Shown here: piece by piece, positions 23,299-35,400 of the stretch
Layout: every line of letters begins with the position of its first letter
How positions within the stretch are numbered: position 1 is the first letter of the stretch
Assembly: GCF_963678635.1 (NCBI RefSeq)
Contig: NC_087065.1
Span: 9,006,267-9,070,266, forward strand
Source: Symsagittifera roscoffensis
Taxonomy: Eukaryota; Xenacoelomorpha; Acoela; Convolutidae
DNA length: 64,000 nt
Reading direction: 5' to 3'
Notes under the pieces: model-generated
The model's database searches: none
The model's input: the letters and a program-made list of their open reading frames with translations, nothing else
What the model was told of the DNA's origin: nothing
Translations under genes and position numbers: made by a program

Positions 23299-24025
23299 CT
23301 ACAGCAACACATTAATTAGAACTAATACATTGCTTTAAGATCAACCGATCATCCGCTGCTTTAGTCCTGACAACGGTATACTTGTGATTTCTGCGTTTCG
23401 ATTACTGGGGTTCGCCGAGGATCTATGAAAGGCTATCCAGCTTGTCTTATTATAGCCCGGTTCTCAAAGATAGAACAAAGTTCACGAGCTTAAGCCCGAC
23501 CAGAACTTGAACAATTTAGTTTGCCTGAATACCAAAAAGTTTCAATCTATTGTTAGGTTGACTTCCATTGCCTGGATCTGCTCGGGGTCTATTCTCATGG
23601 GCGAATAACCGAAAACAAAAACAGCCGAAAGTCAATTATTAAAATGAATCAGTTGCCGTTCAACTAAAAGGAATTTAATGAAGCAATATTTCGCTATAAA
23701 TTGTAATTTTATTCCAATTCGCCGGTGGTCAAGAATAATATGAAAATTTTGCACATTTCTGCCGTGTTTATATTCGACAAATTTTAATTTAAAATCCCTG
23801 GAAATCTTTCCAAATAAAAAAATACTGAAATCTGAGTGGCTAATTTTTATTTTCGCCCATTCGGTCCTTCTTCTATGGGGAATTGCAACGATATGCACTG
23901 GATATTCGGGACTTGGAAATAATAACAGTCGGGAGTTTTTGCAATTTTGTACACGTTCAAAAGTCAACTTTAGAATTTTTCCTTTCCTTTTTATTGGCTG
24001 AAACATTTTGAGAAAGACGTGTATC

Positions 24026-27000
24026 GTATCAGCGTAATTGTTTCAATTTCCGCAACAAAAGTAATGTTTGTGCTTCTTCGGACAAACAGAATATTTTTTT
24101 CTTCAGAATTTCTACAAATTTCTACTTTTCAATTAGCCATTTTTGACAGAATTTTTTTGTATCATTCAAAATGTATTGTTGTCTTGAGCTTAGATTAACA
24201 AGATATTTCACCTGTGATTATTTTTCATAGAGTAATGGGGTTTTACAGATTGTCATTTTTGTCTAATTTAGAACAATTTTTAATTTTTTTGCTATATTTA
24301 TTTTTTTCATGTTATTACTAAAAAGGAACGTTTGCAAGAGAAGAAAGTTGTTTTTTCTTGGTCATTATATCTTGTTCTCATCGAATTTTTTTAACGAAAT
24401 TTTAAATACATCTAATTGCAGCTGAGCTAAAATAGCAGGACTTATATGAGAGATACAAAAGTCTTATCAAAAAAGGATATCTCCAACAGTTGGTGAAAAA
24501 TTCTTGGAACTACTTGAATTTGGAGATCAATTAAATTTTATGAAAGCATTTTTTAAAAATTTTGTAACAATTATACAATTACTTTTTCTTAATGTTTTGG
24601 GATAAATAGTTTGGTATTTTGCATTTTCTGCTTTTTTAAAATTTGCGATTAGCAGTTTCTCCTGTGCGTTGCATAATTCACTTATTTAATTTAATCTGGG
24701 TTTTATCCGGGTTTTCCTTTTGAGGAGATAGCGACAGAAAGTTAGTGACGTGTGGTTTTTAGCTTTAAACAAATTTTGACTTCTTAAACCGCCACTTTTG
24801 ACGGGAGTTTTTTGTACAATTGAAAAAACCATCAACGTCCTGCGCGCATAACAAAAAAATTGCTACTTGCAACAACTTTAAAAAAATTATTAAGGCTGTT
24901 AAGTTGGCAGTTTAGCTAATTTGGGATAATGGAATTGCGCAAAAATGCTAAATATCAATAAGAGCTTGGTTTAGGGGACGGTGTATTCCAATTTAACACA
25001 CGAGCTCTCACGCACAAGAACATAGTCTTGAATAATTCGACTGCCTTCTATTCTCACTCTCACGCTTTTTGTTGAAAAAAATCTAATAAAATGTTCGAGA
25101 CTAATTTTTTTTATTTTTAAAACAGTTAGAATTAATATTTTTTTACTCTATCTCTTCACAAGCTACGCTAAGTGCCAACTGATAGTTTTGCGTAAGGTAC
25201 CGCATTAATCAGTGCATATAATTTTTCTCAGATTAATTTGGAAGAATTTGTTGTTCCGACTTTCGATACGAAAGTAACGGAATAATTGTGCTCGGGGTGG
25301 GTTTTTCTTTCTTCAGACAAATTTCGGCTTTTTAACTAGCCATTTCAAGTATCAGCGTAAATGTTTCAATTTCCGCAACAAAAGTAATCTTTGTGCTTCT
25401 TCGGACAAACAGAATATTTTTTTCTTCAGAATTTCTACAAATTTCTACTTTTCAATTAGCCATTTTTGACAGATTTTTTTTGTATCATTCAAAATGTATT
25501 GTTGTCTTGAGCTTAGATTAACAAGATATTTCACCTGTGATTATTTTTCATAGAGTAATGGGGGTTTACAGATTGTCATTTTTGTCTAATTTAGAACAAT
25601 TTTTACTTTTTTTGCTATATTTATTTTTTTCATGTTATTACTAAAAAAGGAACGTTTGCAAGAGAAGAGAGTTGTTTTTTCTTGGTCATTATATCTTGTT
25701 CTCATCGAATTTTTTTAACGAATTTTTAGATACATCTAATTGCAGCTGAGCTAAAATAGCAGGACTTATATGAGAGATACAAAAGTCTTATCAAAAAAGG
25801 ATATCTCCAACAGTTGGTGAAAAATTCTTGGAACTACTTGAATTTGGAGATCAATTAAATTTTATGAAAGCATTTTTTAAAAATTTTGTAACAATTATAC
25901 AATTACTTTTTCTTAATGTTTTGGGATAAATAGTTTGGTATTTTGCATTTTCTGCTTTTTTAAAATTTGCGATTAGCAGTTTCTCCTTTGCGTTGCATAA
26001 TTCACTTATTTAATTTAATCTGGGTTTTATCCGGGTTTTCCTTTTGAGGAGATAGCGACAGAAAGTTAGTGATGTGTGGTTTTTAGCTTTAAACAAATTT
26101 TGACTTCTTAAACCGCCACTTTTGACGGGAATTTTTTGTACAATTGAAAAAACGATCAACGTCCTGCGCGCATAACAAAAAAATTGCTACTTGCAACAAC
26201 TTTAAAAAAATTATTAAGGCTTTTAAGTTGGCAGTTTAGCTAATTTGGGATAATGGAATTGCGCAAAAATGCTAAATATCAATAAGAGCTTGGTTTAGGG
26301 GACGGTGTATTCCAATTTAACACACGAGCTCTCAGGCACAAGAACATAGTCTTGAATAATTCGACTGCCTTCTATTCTCACTCTCACGCTTTTTGTTGAA
26401 AAAAAATCTAATAAAATGTTCGAGACTAATTTTTTTTATTTTTAAAACAGTTAGAATTAATATTTTTTTACTCTATCTCTTCACAAGCTACGCTAAGTGC
26501 CAACTGATAGTTTTGCGTAAGGTACCGCATTAATCAGTGCATATAATTTTTCTCAGATTAATTTGGAAGAATTTGTTGTTCCGACTTTCGATACGAAAGT
26601 AACGGAATATTTGTGCTCGGGGTGGGTTTTTCTTTCTTTAGACAAATTTCGGCTTTTTAACTAGCCATTTCAAGTATCAGCGTAATTGTTTCAATTTCCG
26701 CAACAAAAGTAATCTTTGTGCTTCTTCGGACAAACAGAATATTTTTTTCTTCAGAATTTCTACAAATTTCTACTTTTCAATTAGCCATTTTTGACAGATT
26801 TTTTTTGTATCATTCAAAATGTATTGTTGTCTTGAGCTTAGATTAACAAGATATTTCACCTGTGATTATTTTTCATAGAGTAATGGGGGTTTACATATTG
26901 TCATTTTTGTCTAATTTAGAACAATTTTTTAATTTTTTTGCTATATTTATTTTTTTCATGTTATTACTAAAAAGGAACGTTTGCAAGAGAAGAAAGTTGT

Positions 27001-27985
27001 TTTTTCTTGGTCTTTATATCTTGTTCTCATCGAATTTTTTTAACGAAATTTTAAATACATCTAATTGCAGCTGAGCTAAAATAGCAGGACTTATATGAGA
27101 GATACAAAAGTCTTATCAAAAAAGGATATCTCCAACAGTTGGTGAAAAATTCTTGGAACTACTTGAATTTGGAGATCAATTAAATTTTATGAAAGCTTTT
27201 TTTAAAAATTTTGTAACAATTATACAATTACTTTTTCTTAATGTTTTGGGATAAATAGTTTGGTATTTTGCATTTTCTGCTTTTTTAAAATTTGCGATTA
27301 GCAGTTTCTCCTGTGCGTTGCATAATTCACTTATTTAATTTAATCTGGGTTTTATCCGGGTTTTCCTTTTGAGGAGATAGCGACAGAAAGTTAGTGATGT
27401 GTGGTTTTTAGCTTTAAACAAATTTTGACTTCTTAAACCGCCACTTTTGACGGGAGTTTTTTGTACAATTGAAAAAACCATCAACGTCCTGCGCGCATAA
27501 CAAAAAAATTGCTACTTGCAACAACTTTAAAAAAATTATTAAGGCTGTTAAGTTGGCAGTTTAGCTAATTTGGGATAATGGAATTGCGCAAAAATGCTAA
27601 ATATCAATAAGAGCTTGGTTTAGGGGACGGTGTATTCCAATTTAACACACGAGCTCTCAGGCACAAGAACATAGTCTTGAATAATTCGACTGCCTTCTAT
27701 TCTCACTCTCACGCTTTTTGTTGAAAAAAATCTAATAAAATGTTCGAGAATAATTTTTTTTATTTTTAAAACAGTTAGAATTAATATTTCTTTACTCTAT
27801 TTCTTCACAAGCTACGCTAAGTGCCAACTGATAGTTTTGCGTAAGGTACCGCATTAATCAGTGCATATAATTTTTCTCAGATTAGTTTGGAAGAATTTAT
27901 TGTTCCGACTTTCGATACGAAAGTAACGGAATATTTGTGCTCGGGGTGGGTTTTTTTTTTCTTCAGACAAATTTCGACTTTTTAA
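24026..27985. repeat. Tandem array, three ~1324-bp units (first array)
   Basis: Units start at the word GTATCAGCG at 24026, 25349 and 26674, so the period is 1323-1325 bp. Identity between units is very high, a few differences per 100 bp or fewer. Each unit contains about 110 bp of the R1 5' end (TTCCGACTTTCGATACGAAA onward), so the array probably grew from an R1 insertion plus neighbouring DNA. A recurring frame of about 70 codons (26862-27074) is hydrophobic and Phe-rich, occurs in only some units, and is not a credible gene. Confidence 0.92.
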
Positions 27986-28437
27986 CTAGCCATTTTTGAC
28001 GGAATTTTTTTTATATCATTCGAAAAGTATTGTTGTTCTGAGCTTAAATTTGAAAAGATATTTCACCTGTGATCATTTTTCGTAAAATTACGGGGGTTTA
28101 AAGATTGGCATTTTGGCCAATCTGGGACAATTAACGCGCGATACATTTCGCGCTATTAACGCGTAAGCGGAGAGTTAATCCGTCTTAGAAATCGTTCCAA
28201 ATTGGTTAAAAGAAGCTTATTTGCCATAGTTGGTTTGTTACAAGGAGCAAAATCTATCCTTTTGTACTTAATATGTCGTGTAGGGGGATGATTTTCATTA
28301 AAAAATTTCAAATTTTAGAAAGAAAATGTTCATTTTATTTCATTTCAATAAATTTTTTAAGTTATTACTGCTCCATAAACCTCCTTAAAAGGCAGTCGGA
28401 ACATTCAGGGCTTCGCCTTGATCCAAAGAGTCTTGCT
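27901..28437 (+). repeat. R1 repeat copy 1
   Basis: This is a full-length copy of a ~535-bp dispersed family, in this window also at 28479, 37015, 37593, 42779 (plus strand) and 41853, 47473, 55516, 60955 (minus strand). Landmarks are a start TGTTCCGACTTTCGATACGA (hairpin ACTTTCG-ATA-CGAAAGT), a central CpG-rich palindromic block TTAACGCGCGATA...CGCGCTATTAACGCG, and an end with GTCGGAACATTCAGGGCTTCGCC. The GTTCCGAC near the start and GTCGGAAC near the end are inverted copies. No coding capacity. Class unknown. Confidence 0.88.
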
Positions 28438-28478
28438 TTACCATTTACGTTTAAGCGATTAAAATATATTGCGCGTTA

Positions 28479-29031
28479 TTGTTCCGGCTTTCGATACGAA
28501 AGTAACGGAATATTTGTGCTCGGGGTGGGTTTTTTTTTCTTCAGACAATCTTCGACTTTTTAACTAGCCATTTTTGACGGAATTTTTTTATATCATTCGA
28601 AAGGTATTGTTGTCCTGAGCTTAAATTTGAAAAAAAATTTCACCTGTGATCATTTTTCGTAAATTTACGGGGGTTTAAAGATTGCCATTTTGGCAAATTT
28701 GAGAGAATTAACGCGCGATATATTTCGCGCTAGTAACGCGTAAGCGGAGAGTTAATCCGTCTTAGCAATCGTTCCAAATTGGTTAAAAGAATTGGTTATT
28801 TGGCTTAATTGGTTATTTGGCATAATTGGTTTGTTACAAGGAGCGAAATCTATCCTTTTGTACTTAATATGTCGTGTAGGGGGATGATTTTCTTTAAAAA
28901 AATTCAAATTTTAGAAAAAAAAATTTCATTTTGTTTTATTTCATTTAATTTCTTAAATGTTATTACTGCTCCATAAACATTAAAAGGCGGTCGGAACATT
29001 CAGGGTTTCGCCCCGATACGAGCAGTCATGT
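28479..29031 (+). repeat. R1 repeat copy 2
   Basis: Adjacent to the previous copy, with the same landmarks. It has an internal duplication of 'attggttatttggc' at about 28788-28820. Confidence 0.88.
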
Positions 29032-29203
29032 TTATCTTAGCTCGAATTATAATCGTCAAAGTGGTCTTAAATAAAAACCGTTTTCAATGTGTAAAATTCA
29101 CATCAAATAAATTTTGAATATTTAGCTACAGGCAACAATATCCTTCAGTTGCTATAAAAATAGTCAAAATTGACTGAATAAAAACAATCACCCCAATCAA
29201 ATG

Positions 29204-29278
29204 CTGTGCGTCTATTGAATCAATATTCAAATCAATTAGAGTCTAATTGATTTGAATATTGCTTCAATAGACGCACAG
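29204..29278. repeat. Near-perfect 75-nt hairpin
   Basis: Two 35-nt arms (29204-29238 and 29244-29278) starting CTGTGCGTCTATTGAA pair with a single mismatch around a 5-nt loop, GAGTC. An identical copy is at 38318-38392. It could be a miRNA or hairpin-siRNA precursor in the CAP intron, or a palindromic MITE remnant. No TA or other clear target duplication is visible. Confidence 0.9.
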
Positions 29279-30596
29279 TGTGTACTTGACATAGCGTGTA
29301 GGTTGAAAATCTCTTAAATAATTTTTTAAAATATTTTAATGTCATCTTTGTTGATCAAAAACTAAATCATAAGAATTAATAGGCTGTCGGAACATTCAAG
29401 ACGTAGCCTTGATACGAACAGTTTTGTTCATGCACCATTGCAGGAGAATCAATGCTGTTTTCTGAGCTTTTTTATGTTTTTTTTCTAATGACGGATTCAA
29501 CAATCAATTGAAGCTATACACTGGTGTTGCAAATGAAATTGTTAGTTCGTTAACTTTGCTGAAACATTTCCGCAGTTCCGTAATGGCATATACAATAACC
29601 TCGATAAGCCGGTTTGCCCTCTTTCCAATATCATTTTTCAAAGCGCGAAACGATTTTTGTATTCATATATGCTTGCAAATTTTTGTTTATTTATGTATGC
29701 ATGAAAACTTGTATGCATGCGAAAATAAAATATTTTTTGCAAAGTTTTTCAATTTTCCTGGAAGTTTTTTTGAAAAGCGATTATTTTTATTGCTTTTTTG
29801 CATTGCGTATGTTTCATTTTGGGCAATCAAATATTGATAAAAAATACCAACAAAGAAGTTAAGCCAAAATTTAGACGTTTGGTTTTTTCGATAAGTATGT
29901 TTCTTTTTAAACAACTTATCATAGTTTAGGCTGATCATGCATATAATGAGCAGTATAATGTGCTATATTTTGTTTTGATGTATTCAGTGACGCAGGGGTT
30001 TAAAAAACAATGTTTTTTTTACTGTCTTTGGATACCAACACGACCCAATAAGTTTGGCAATAAAAATAAGTTAAGCTAAACATGTTTTTTCATGAAAATA
30101 TTGGAATCATAAAATTTTGATATACGACATATACGAGTTTACAGAATGAGATCAACCCGATCTGTGTGCGTAAACTTCTAGTAAGTTTCCCGATTTGTGT
30201 GCGTTCACCATGGCGACGACTTTGTGTAATGATGCGCTCTCACTTGCCCTCTAGCTTCATAAGTCTACCCTGTTCTGGCCTAATTCGGCTGCAATAACCA
30301 AAAACAATAGCATGTAATTCTTAAACAGGGGCACAACAGCGGTTCGCCGTGATGAGCTGTACAGCTCTTTCCCCCGTGGATAAATTATCTTAATCTTAAT
30401 AGTAGTACCAAGTGAAAATTCTAGACGCAAAAACGGCCTTGGAGGCGCAAAAAAAAGCTTGGCGCTGAAATGTACATAATGGGGTGATAATTTTATCATT
30501 AGACAATTGGGCTAAATTTGGGATACCTTTAGACAACAGACCTGTTAAAGCCCACTGATAGCTCCTGGGCACTTAATATTAGCAGAAGCCACCCAC

Positions 30597-30740
30597 CCTG
30601 GATATAGGTTGCAGAGTATGATGTGGTCATTGACTGCTCCCCTGCACTTGGTCTGGGCACAGCCCACCAACTCACTCTCCGCCCATAGCACAGTGATCAG
30701 CTGACTCCATTCTTGGGTGCAGAACTCACCTCGCTCACAC
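30597..30740 (-). CDS. CAP-superfamily protein, exon C, copy 1
   Basis: This 144-bp exon has acceptor CTGTTTAG|GTGTGAG (30741/30740) and donor CCAGG|GTGGGT (30597/30596). Joined in phase it encodes CERGEFCTQEWSQLITVLWA, then ESELVGCAQTKC, then AVNDHIILCNLYP. WAESELVGC aligns with the CAP1 core W-A-x-S-x-x-V-G-C and ILCNLYPG with the CAP2 core. The His of the usual G-H-Y-T-Q-V-V-W appears to be Gln here, which would break the metal-binding His pair of the CAP cavity. The exon is identical to 39711-39854 by direct comparison. It is part of the 9.1 kb tandem duplication. Confidence 0.85.
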
Positions 30741-31201
30741 CTAAACAGATACCACAGTCATCCTAGGCTAGTAAAATTCATTGGAGACGGATCTAGAACT
30801 TTTCGAAGGAGGGGGTAATTGTCAAAAAATTTCGATCATGTTGACAACTTTTTACTTATTATCAGGTTGATCAAACTGAGTTTCCGAGCATCCCAAAAAC
30901 CTATGCAGACAATTCAGATTGTATAAATGCAAATTGGTCCGAATTTACAACAGTCGGTTATGTAAGCACATATAATGTAAAACGAGTTTGAAATGATTTC
31001 TTATAAGTGACTGAAAAACGGAAACCTAGTTGAAAAAATTTAACTTAAAGAAAAACATATAGGCTCAGTAGTGACTTTATATAATTGACATAATTTTTCA
31101 AAAGCCGTCCTTATCAAAAATGCCCATGCTCGCCAAGTCTTCGGCTTGTCCATATACTTCCAACATCTGATGATAGAAGCATTAAATGGAAAACCACTTA
31201 C

Positions 31202-31304
31202 CCGCACTGCGAGAAATCGAAGGGGATGAGATCGTTCTGGTAAGAGAAGATGTACTCCACAAATTTGCCCAAATAGGTCTCTTGAGAGTCGACGTGGGTA
31301 TTGT
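31202..31304 (-). CDS. CAP-superfamily protein, exon B, copy 1
   Basis: This 103-bp exon has acceptor TTTTTGTATAG|ACAATAC (31305/31304) and donor GTGCGG|GTAAGT (31202/31201). Entered in phase 1 from exon A it gives (Y)NTHVDSQETYLGKFVEYIF, then SYQNDLIPFDFSQC. This is the helix and Y-D-F-x-x-x-C loop between the GENL-like motif and the CAP1 motif. It exits in phase 2, matching exon C. It is identical to the copy at 40316-40418. A different frame is open across part of the exon but has no meaning for the protein. Confidence 0.83.
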
Positions 31305-31437
31305 CTATACAAAAAGTGGATCTTCTTAACAAACTCTTGCTTTTAAGAAAGGAAGGAGGATTCTTAAAAACTCACAAACTTAAGTTTTGGTGGAAAATAA
31401 AAATTCGCAACAACTAGAAAGCAACATATGTTACAGA

Positions 31438-31829
31438 CAGGGGTGGATTTTTTTTGGGGAAGGGCGGGGGGTAAGGGCGGACATCCTCTTCCCTCAGGGG
31501 TTCGTCCCCCTTCTTATACAATCCATTTTTAGGATTTAAGGACCAAAAAAAACAATGGTTTATTGGTAAAAATAAAAACAAGCGCTCGAAAAGAAACATG
31601 GTTTTTTCGTCAAAAATTTCCAAAAAGTGCCCAAAAACGGCGTTTTGACCTGTTTTTTTTTCAAAAAATTGCCTGCGGGGCAAAAATGTTTATCGAAATA
31701 CGGTCTTCTAGTGTTCTGGGGCCGCTCAGAAACTCAGTTTGCTTGACATTATAATAAGAAATAATTGACAAAACAATCAAACTTATTTGTAAATACGCCC
31801 CCCTCGAGAAAATCCTAGATCCACTTTTG
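31438..31829. mobile_element. hAT-like MITE with exact 8-bp target duplication
   Basis: The element runs from CAGGGGTGGATTTT to AAATCCTAGATCCACTTTTG. It is flanked by GTTACAGA on both sides (31430-31437 and 31830-31837), an exact 8-bp duplication as made by hAT transposases. 392 bp, no coding capacity. It lies in the CAP intron upstream of exon B copy 1. Confidence 0.87.
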
Positions 31830-31929
31830 GTTACAGATAGTTTTATGAAGGTAATAACTGCCTTGTGTGGATAAAAATATGAAAATAAATAGTTTTTCGA
31901 CTAAGTTTTTTCAACAGATGCTTGATGCC

Positions 31930-32251
31930 GGGGGAGGGGGGAGTTGTTAAAAAAGTTGTTAGATGTTATTAAAAAAGTTGTTAGGAGTTGTTAAAAAGTT
32001 GTTAGAAAACGCGCCTTTTTTGGTCAAATATTTTTCTGGCTTGTTTTTTGTATTCATTGTCTTCGCCTTTCTATGGTGAATATATCCTCATTTTTTTTTG
32101 TTTTAATTAAAAAATTTGCCGGTAGTGCACAAATGTCTTCTCTTTAGACTAGGGTTTTTGCTTAGACACTTCTGAAAATCAATTTGGTCAAATTTATTTT
32201 GTAAAATTCTGCACCCTACCCCCTTTAGAAAATCTTAAATCCGCCTCTGAC
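31930..32251. mobile_element. Second, degraded hAT-like MITE
   Basis: A G-rich left part (GCCGGGGGAGGGGGGAG) and a right end AAATCTTAAATCCGCCTCTG resemble the termini of the neighbouring element in inverted order. The internal 'aaagttgttagaag' type words form a small tandem run. Boundaries approximate; duplicated at about 41044-41365. Confidence 0.55.
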
Positions 32252-32430
32252 TACTTTAAATTATTATCTGATCAGCTGATTTGGTTTGTATGGATCCATG
32301 AAAATAACTGAAGACCGAGTTAGAAAAATAGTTTTTCTGAAAATTGTTGGGACCTTAATAATCAACCAACATATTACGATAATGAAGATCGCACCAAAAA
32401 CACAAAAATACAAAGAAAAGTGTCAAAAAA

Positions 32431-35400
32431 ATTTGCGATTAGCAGTTTCTCCTGTGCGTTGCATAATTCACTTATTTAATTTAATCTGGGTTTTATCCGG
32501 GTTTTCCTTTTGAGGAGATAGCGACAGAAAGTTAGTGACGTGTGGTTTTTAGCTTTAAACAAATTTTGACTTCTTAAACCGCCACTTTTGACGGGAGTTC
32601 TTTGTACAATTGAAAAAACCATCAACGTCCTGCGCGCATAACAAAAAAATTGCTACTTGCAACAACTTTAAAAAAATTATTAAGGCTGTTAAGTTGGCAG
32701 TTTAGCTAATTTGGGATAATGGAATTGCGCAAAAATGCTAAATATCAATAAGAGCTTGGTTTAGGGGACGGTGTATTCCAATTTAACACACGAGCTCTCA
32801 GGCACAAGAACATAGTCTTGAATAATTCGACTGCCTTCTATTCTCACTCTCACGCTTTTTGTTGAAAAAAATCTAATAAAATGTTCGAGACTAATTTTTT
32901 TTATTTTTAAAACAGTTAGAATTAATATTTTTTTACTCTATCTCTTCACAAGCTACGCTAAGTGCCAACTGATAGTTTTGCGTAAGGTACCGCATTAATC
33001 AGTGCATATAATTTTTCTCAGATTAATTTGGAAGAATTTGTTGTTCCGACTTTCGATACGAAAGTAACGGAATATTTGTGCTCGGGGTGGGTTTTTCTTT
33101 CTTCAGACAAATTTCGGCTTTTTAACTAGCCATTTCAAGTATCAGCGTAAATGTTTCAATTTCCGCAACAAAAGTAATCTTTGTGCTTCTTCGGACAAAC
33201 AGAATATTTTTTTCTTCAGAATTTCTACAAATTTCTACTTTTCAATTAGCCATTTTTGACAGATTTTTTTTGTATCATTCAAAATGTATTGTTGTCTTGA
33301 GCTTAGATTAACAAGATATTTCACCTGTGATTATTTTTCATAGAGCAATGGGGGTTTACATATTGTCATTTTTGTCTAATTTAGAACAATTTTTTAATTT
33401 TTTTGCTATATTTATTTTTTTCATGTTATTACTAAAAAGGAACGTTTGCAAGAGAAGAAAGTTGTTTTTTCTTGGTCTTTATATCTTGTTCTCATCGAAT
33501 TTTTTTAACGAAATTTTAAATACATCTAATTGCAGCTGAGCTAAAATAGCAGGACTTATATGAGAGATACAAAAGTCTTATCAAAAAAGGATATCTCCAA
33601 CAGTTGGTGAAAAATTCTTGGAACTACTTGAATTTGGAGATCAATTAAATTTTATGAAAGCATTTTTTAAAAACTTTGTAACAATTATACAATTACTTTT
33701 TCTTAATGTTTTGGGATAAATAGTTTGGTATTTTGCATTTTCTGCTTTTTTAAAATTTGCGATTAGCAGTTTCTCCTTTGCGTTGCATAATTCACTTATT
33801 TAATTTAATCTGGGTTTTATCCGGGTTTTCCTTTTGAGGAGATAGCGACAGAAAGTTAGTGACGTGTGGTTTTTAGCTTTAAACAAATTTTGACTTCTTA
33901 AACCGCCACTTTTGACGGGAGTTTTTTGTACAATTGAAAAAACCATCAACGTCCTGCGCGCATAACAAAAAAATTGCTACTTGCAACAACTTTAAAAAAA
34001 TTATTAAGGCTGTTAAGTTGGCAGTTTAGCTAATTTGGGATAATGGAATTGCGCAAAAATGCTAAATATCAATAAGAGCTTGGTTTAGGGGACGGTGTAT
34101 TCCAATTTAACACACGAGCTCTCAGGCACAAGAACATAGTCTTGAATAATTCGACTGCCTTCTATTCTCACTCTCACGCTTTTTGTTGAAAAAAATCTAA
34201 TAAAATGTTCGAGACTAATTTTTTTTATTTTTAAAACAGTTAGAATTAATATTTTTTTACTCTATCTCTTCACAAGCTACGCTAAGTGCCAACTGATAGT
34301 TTTGCGTAAGGTACCGCATTAATCAGTGCATATAATTTTTCTCAGATTAATTTGGAAGAATTTGTTGTTCCGACTTTCGATACGAAAGTAACGGAATATT
34401 TGTGCTCGGGGTGGGTTTTTCTTTCTTCAGACAAATTTCGGCTTTTTAACTAGCCATTTCAAGTATCAGCGTAAATGTTTCAATTTCCGCAACAAAAGTA
34501 ATCTTTGTGCTTCTTCGGACAAACAGAATATTTTTTTCTTCAGAATTTCTACAAATTTCTACTTTTCAATTAGCCATTTTTGACAGATTTTTTTTGTATC
34601 ATTCAAAATGTATTGTTGTCTTGAGCTTAGATTAACAAGATATTTCACCTGTGATTATTTTTCATAGAGTAATGGGGGTTTACAGATTGTCATTTTTGTC
34701 TAATTTAGAACAATTTTTACTTTTTTTGCTATATTTATTTTTTTCATGTTATTACTAAAAAAGGAACGTTTGCAAGAGAAGAGAGTTGTTTTTTCTTGGT
34801 CATTATATCTTGTTCTCATCGAATTTTTTTAACGAATTTTTAGATACATCTAATTGCAGCTGAGCTAAAATAGCAGGACTTATATGAGAGATACAAAAGT
34901 CTTATCAAAAAAGGATATCTCCAACAGTTGGTGAAAAATTCTTGGAACTACTTGAATTTGGAGATCAATTAAATTTTATGAAAGCATTTTTTAAAAATTT
35001 TGTAACAATTATACAATTACTTTTTCTTAATGTTTTGGGATAAATAGTTTGGTATTTTGCATTTTCTGCTTTTTTAAAATTTGCGATTAGCAGTTTCTCC
35101 TTTGCGTTGCATAATTCACTTATTTAATTTAATCTGGGTTTTATCCGGGTTTTCCTTTTGAGGAGATAGCGACAGAAAGTTAGTGATGTGTGGTTTTTAG
35201 CTTTAAACAAATTTTGACTTCTTAAACCGCCACTTTTGACGGGAATTTTTTGTACAATTGAAAAAACGATCAACGTCCTGCGCGCATAACAAAAAAATTG
35301 CTACTTGCAACAACTTTAAAAAAATTATTAAGGCTGTTAAGTTGGCAGTTTAGCTAATTTGGGATAATGGAATTGCGCAAAAATGCTAAATATCAATAAG

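Larger units (their letters stand above)
23299..30596. other. CAP gene intron filled with 1.32 kb tandem repeats and R1 elements
   Basis: From 23299 to 24025 there is no feature. Then come three 1.32 kb tandem units, two R1 copies, an R1 tip at 29384-29431, and the hairpin at 29204-29278. The short open frames in this stretch recur only because the repeats do. No exon was recognised. Confidence 0.6.

Noticed and set aside
26862-27074. 70-codon hydrophobic frame repeated at 33327 and 35976
   Set aside because: It exists only because the 1.32 kb unit is repeated; other units have broken versions, and the product is low-complexity Phe-rich.
29508-29862. Overlapping frames of 82-109 codons, duplicated at 38622
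   Set aside because: Both copies lie in the 9.1 kb duplication, so conservation is not selection. AT-driven composition, no motif.
31040-31312. 90-codon frame on the minus strand over exon B
   Set aside because: It is the wrong frame of a real exon: the splice sites and phase select another frame with CAP-like sequence.
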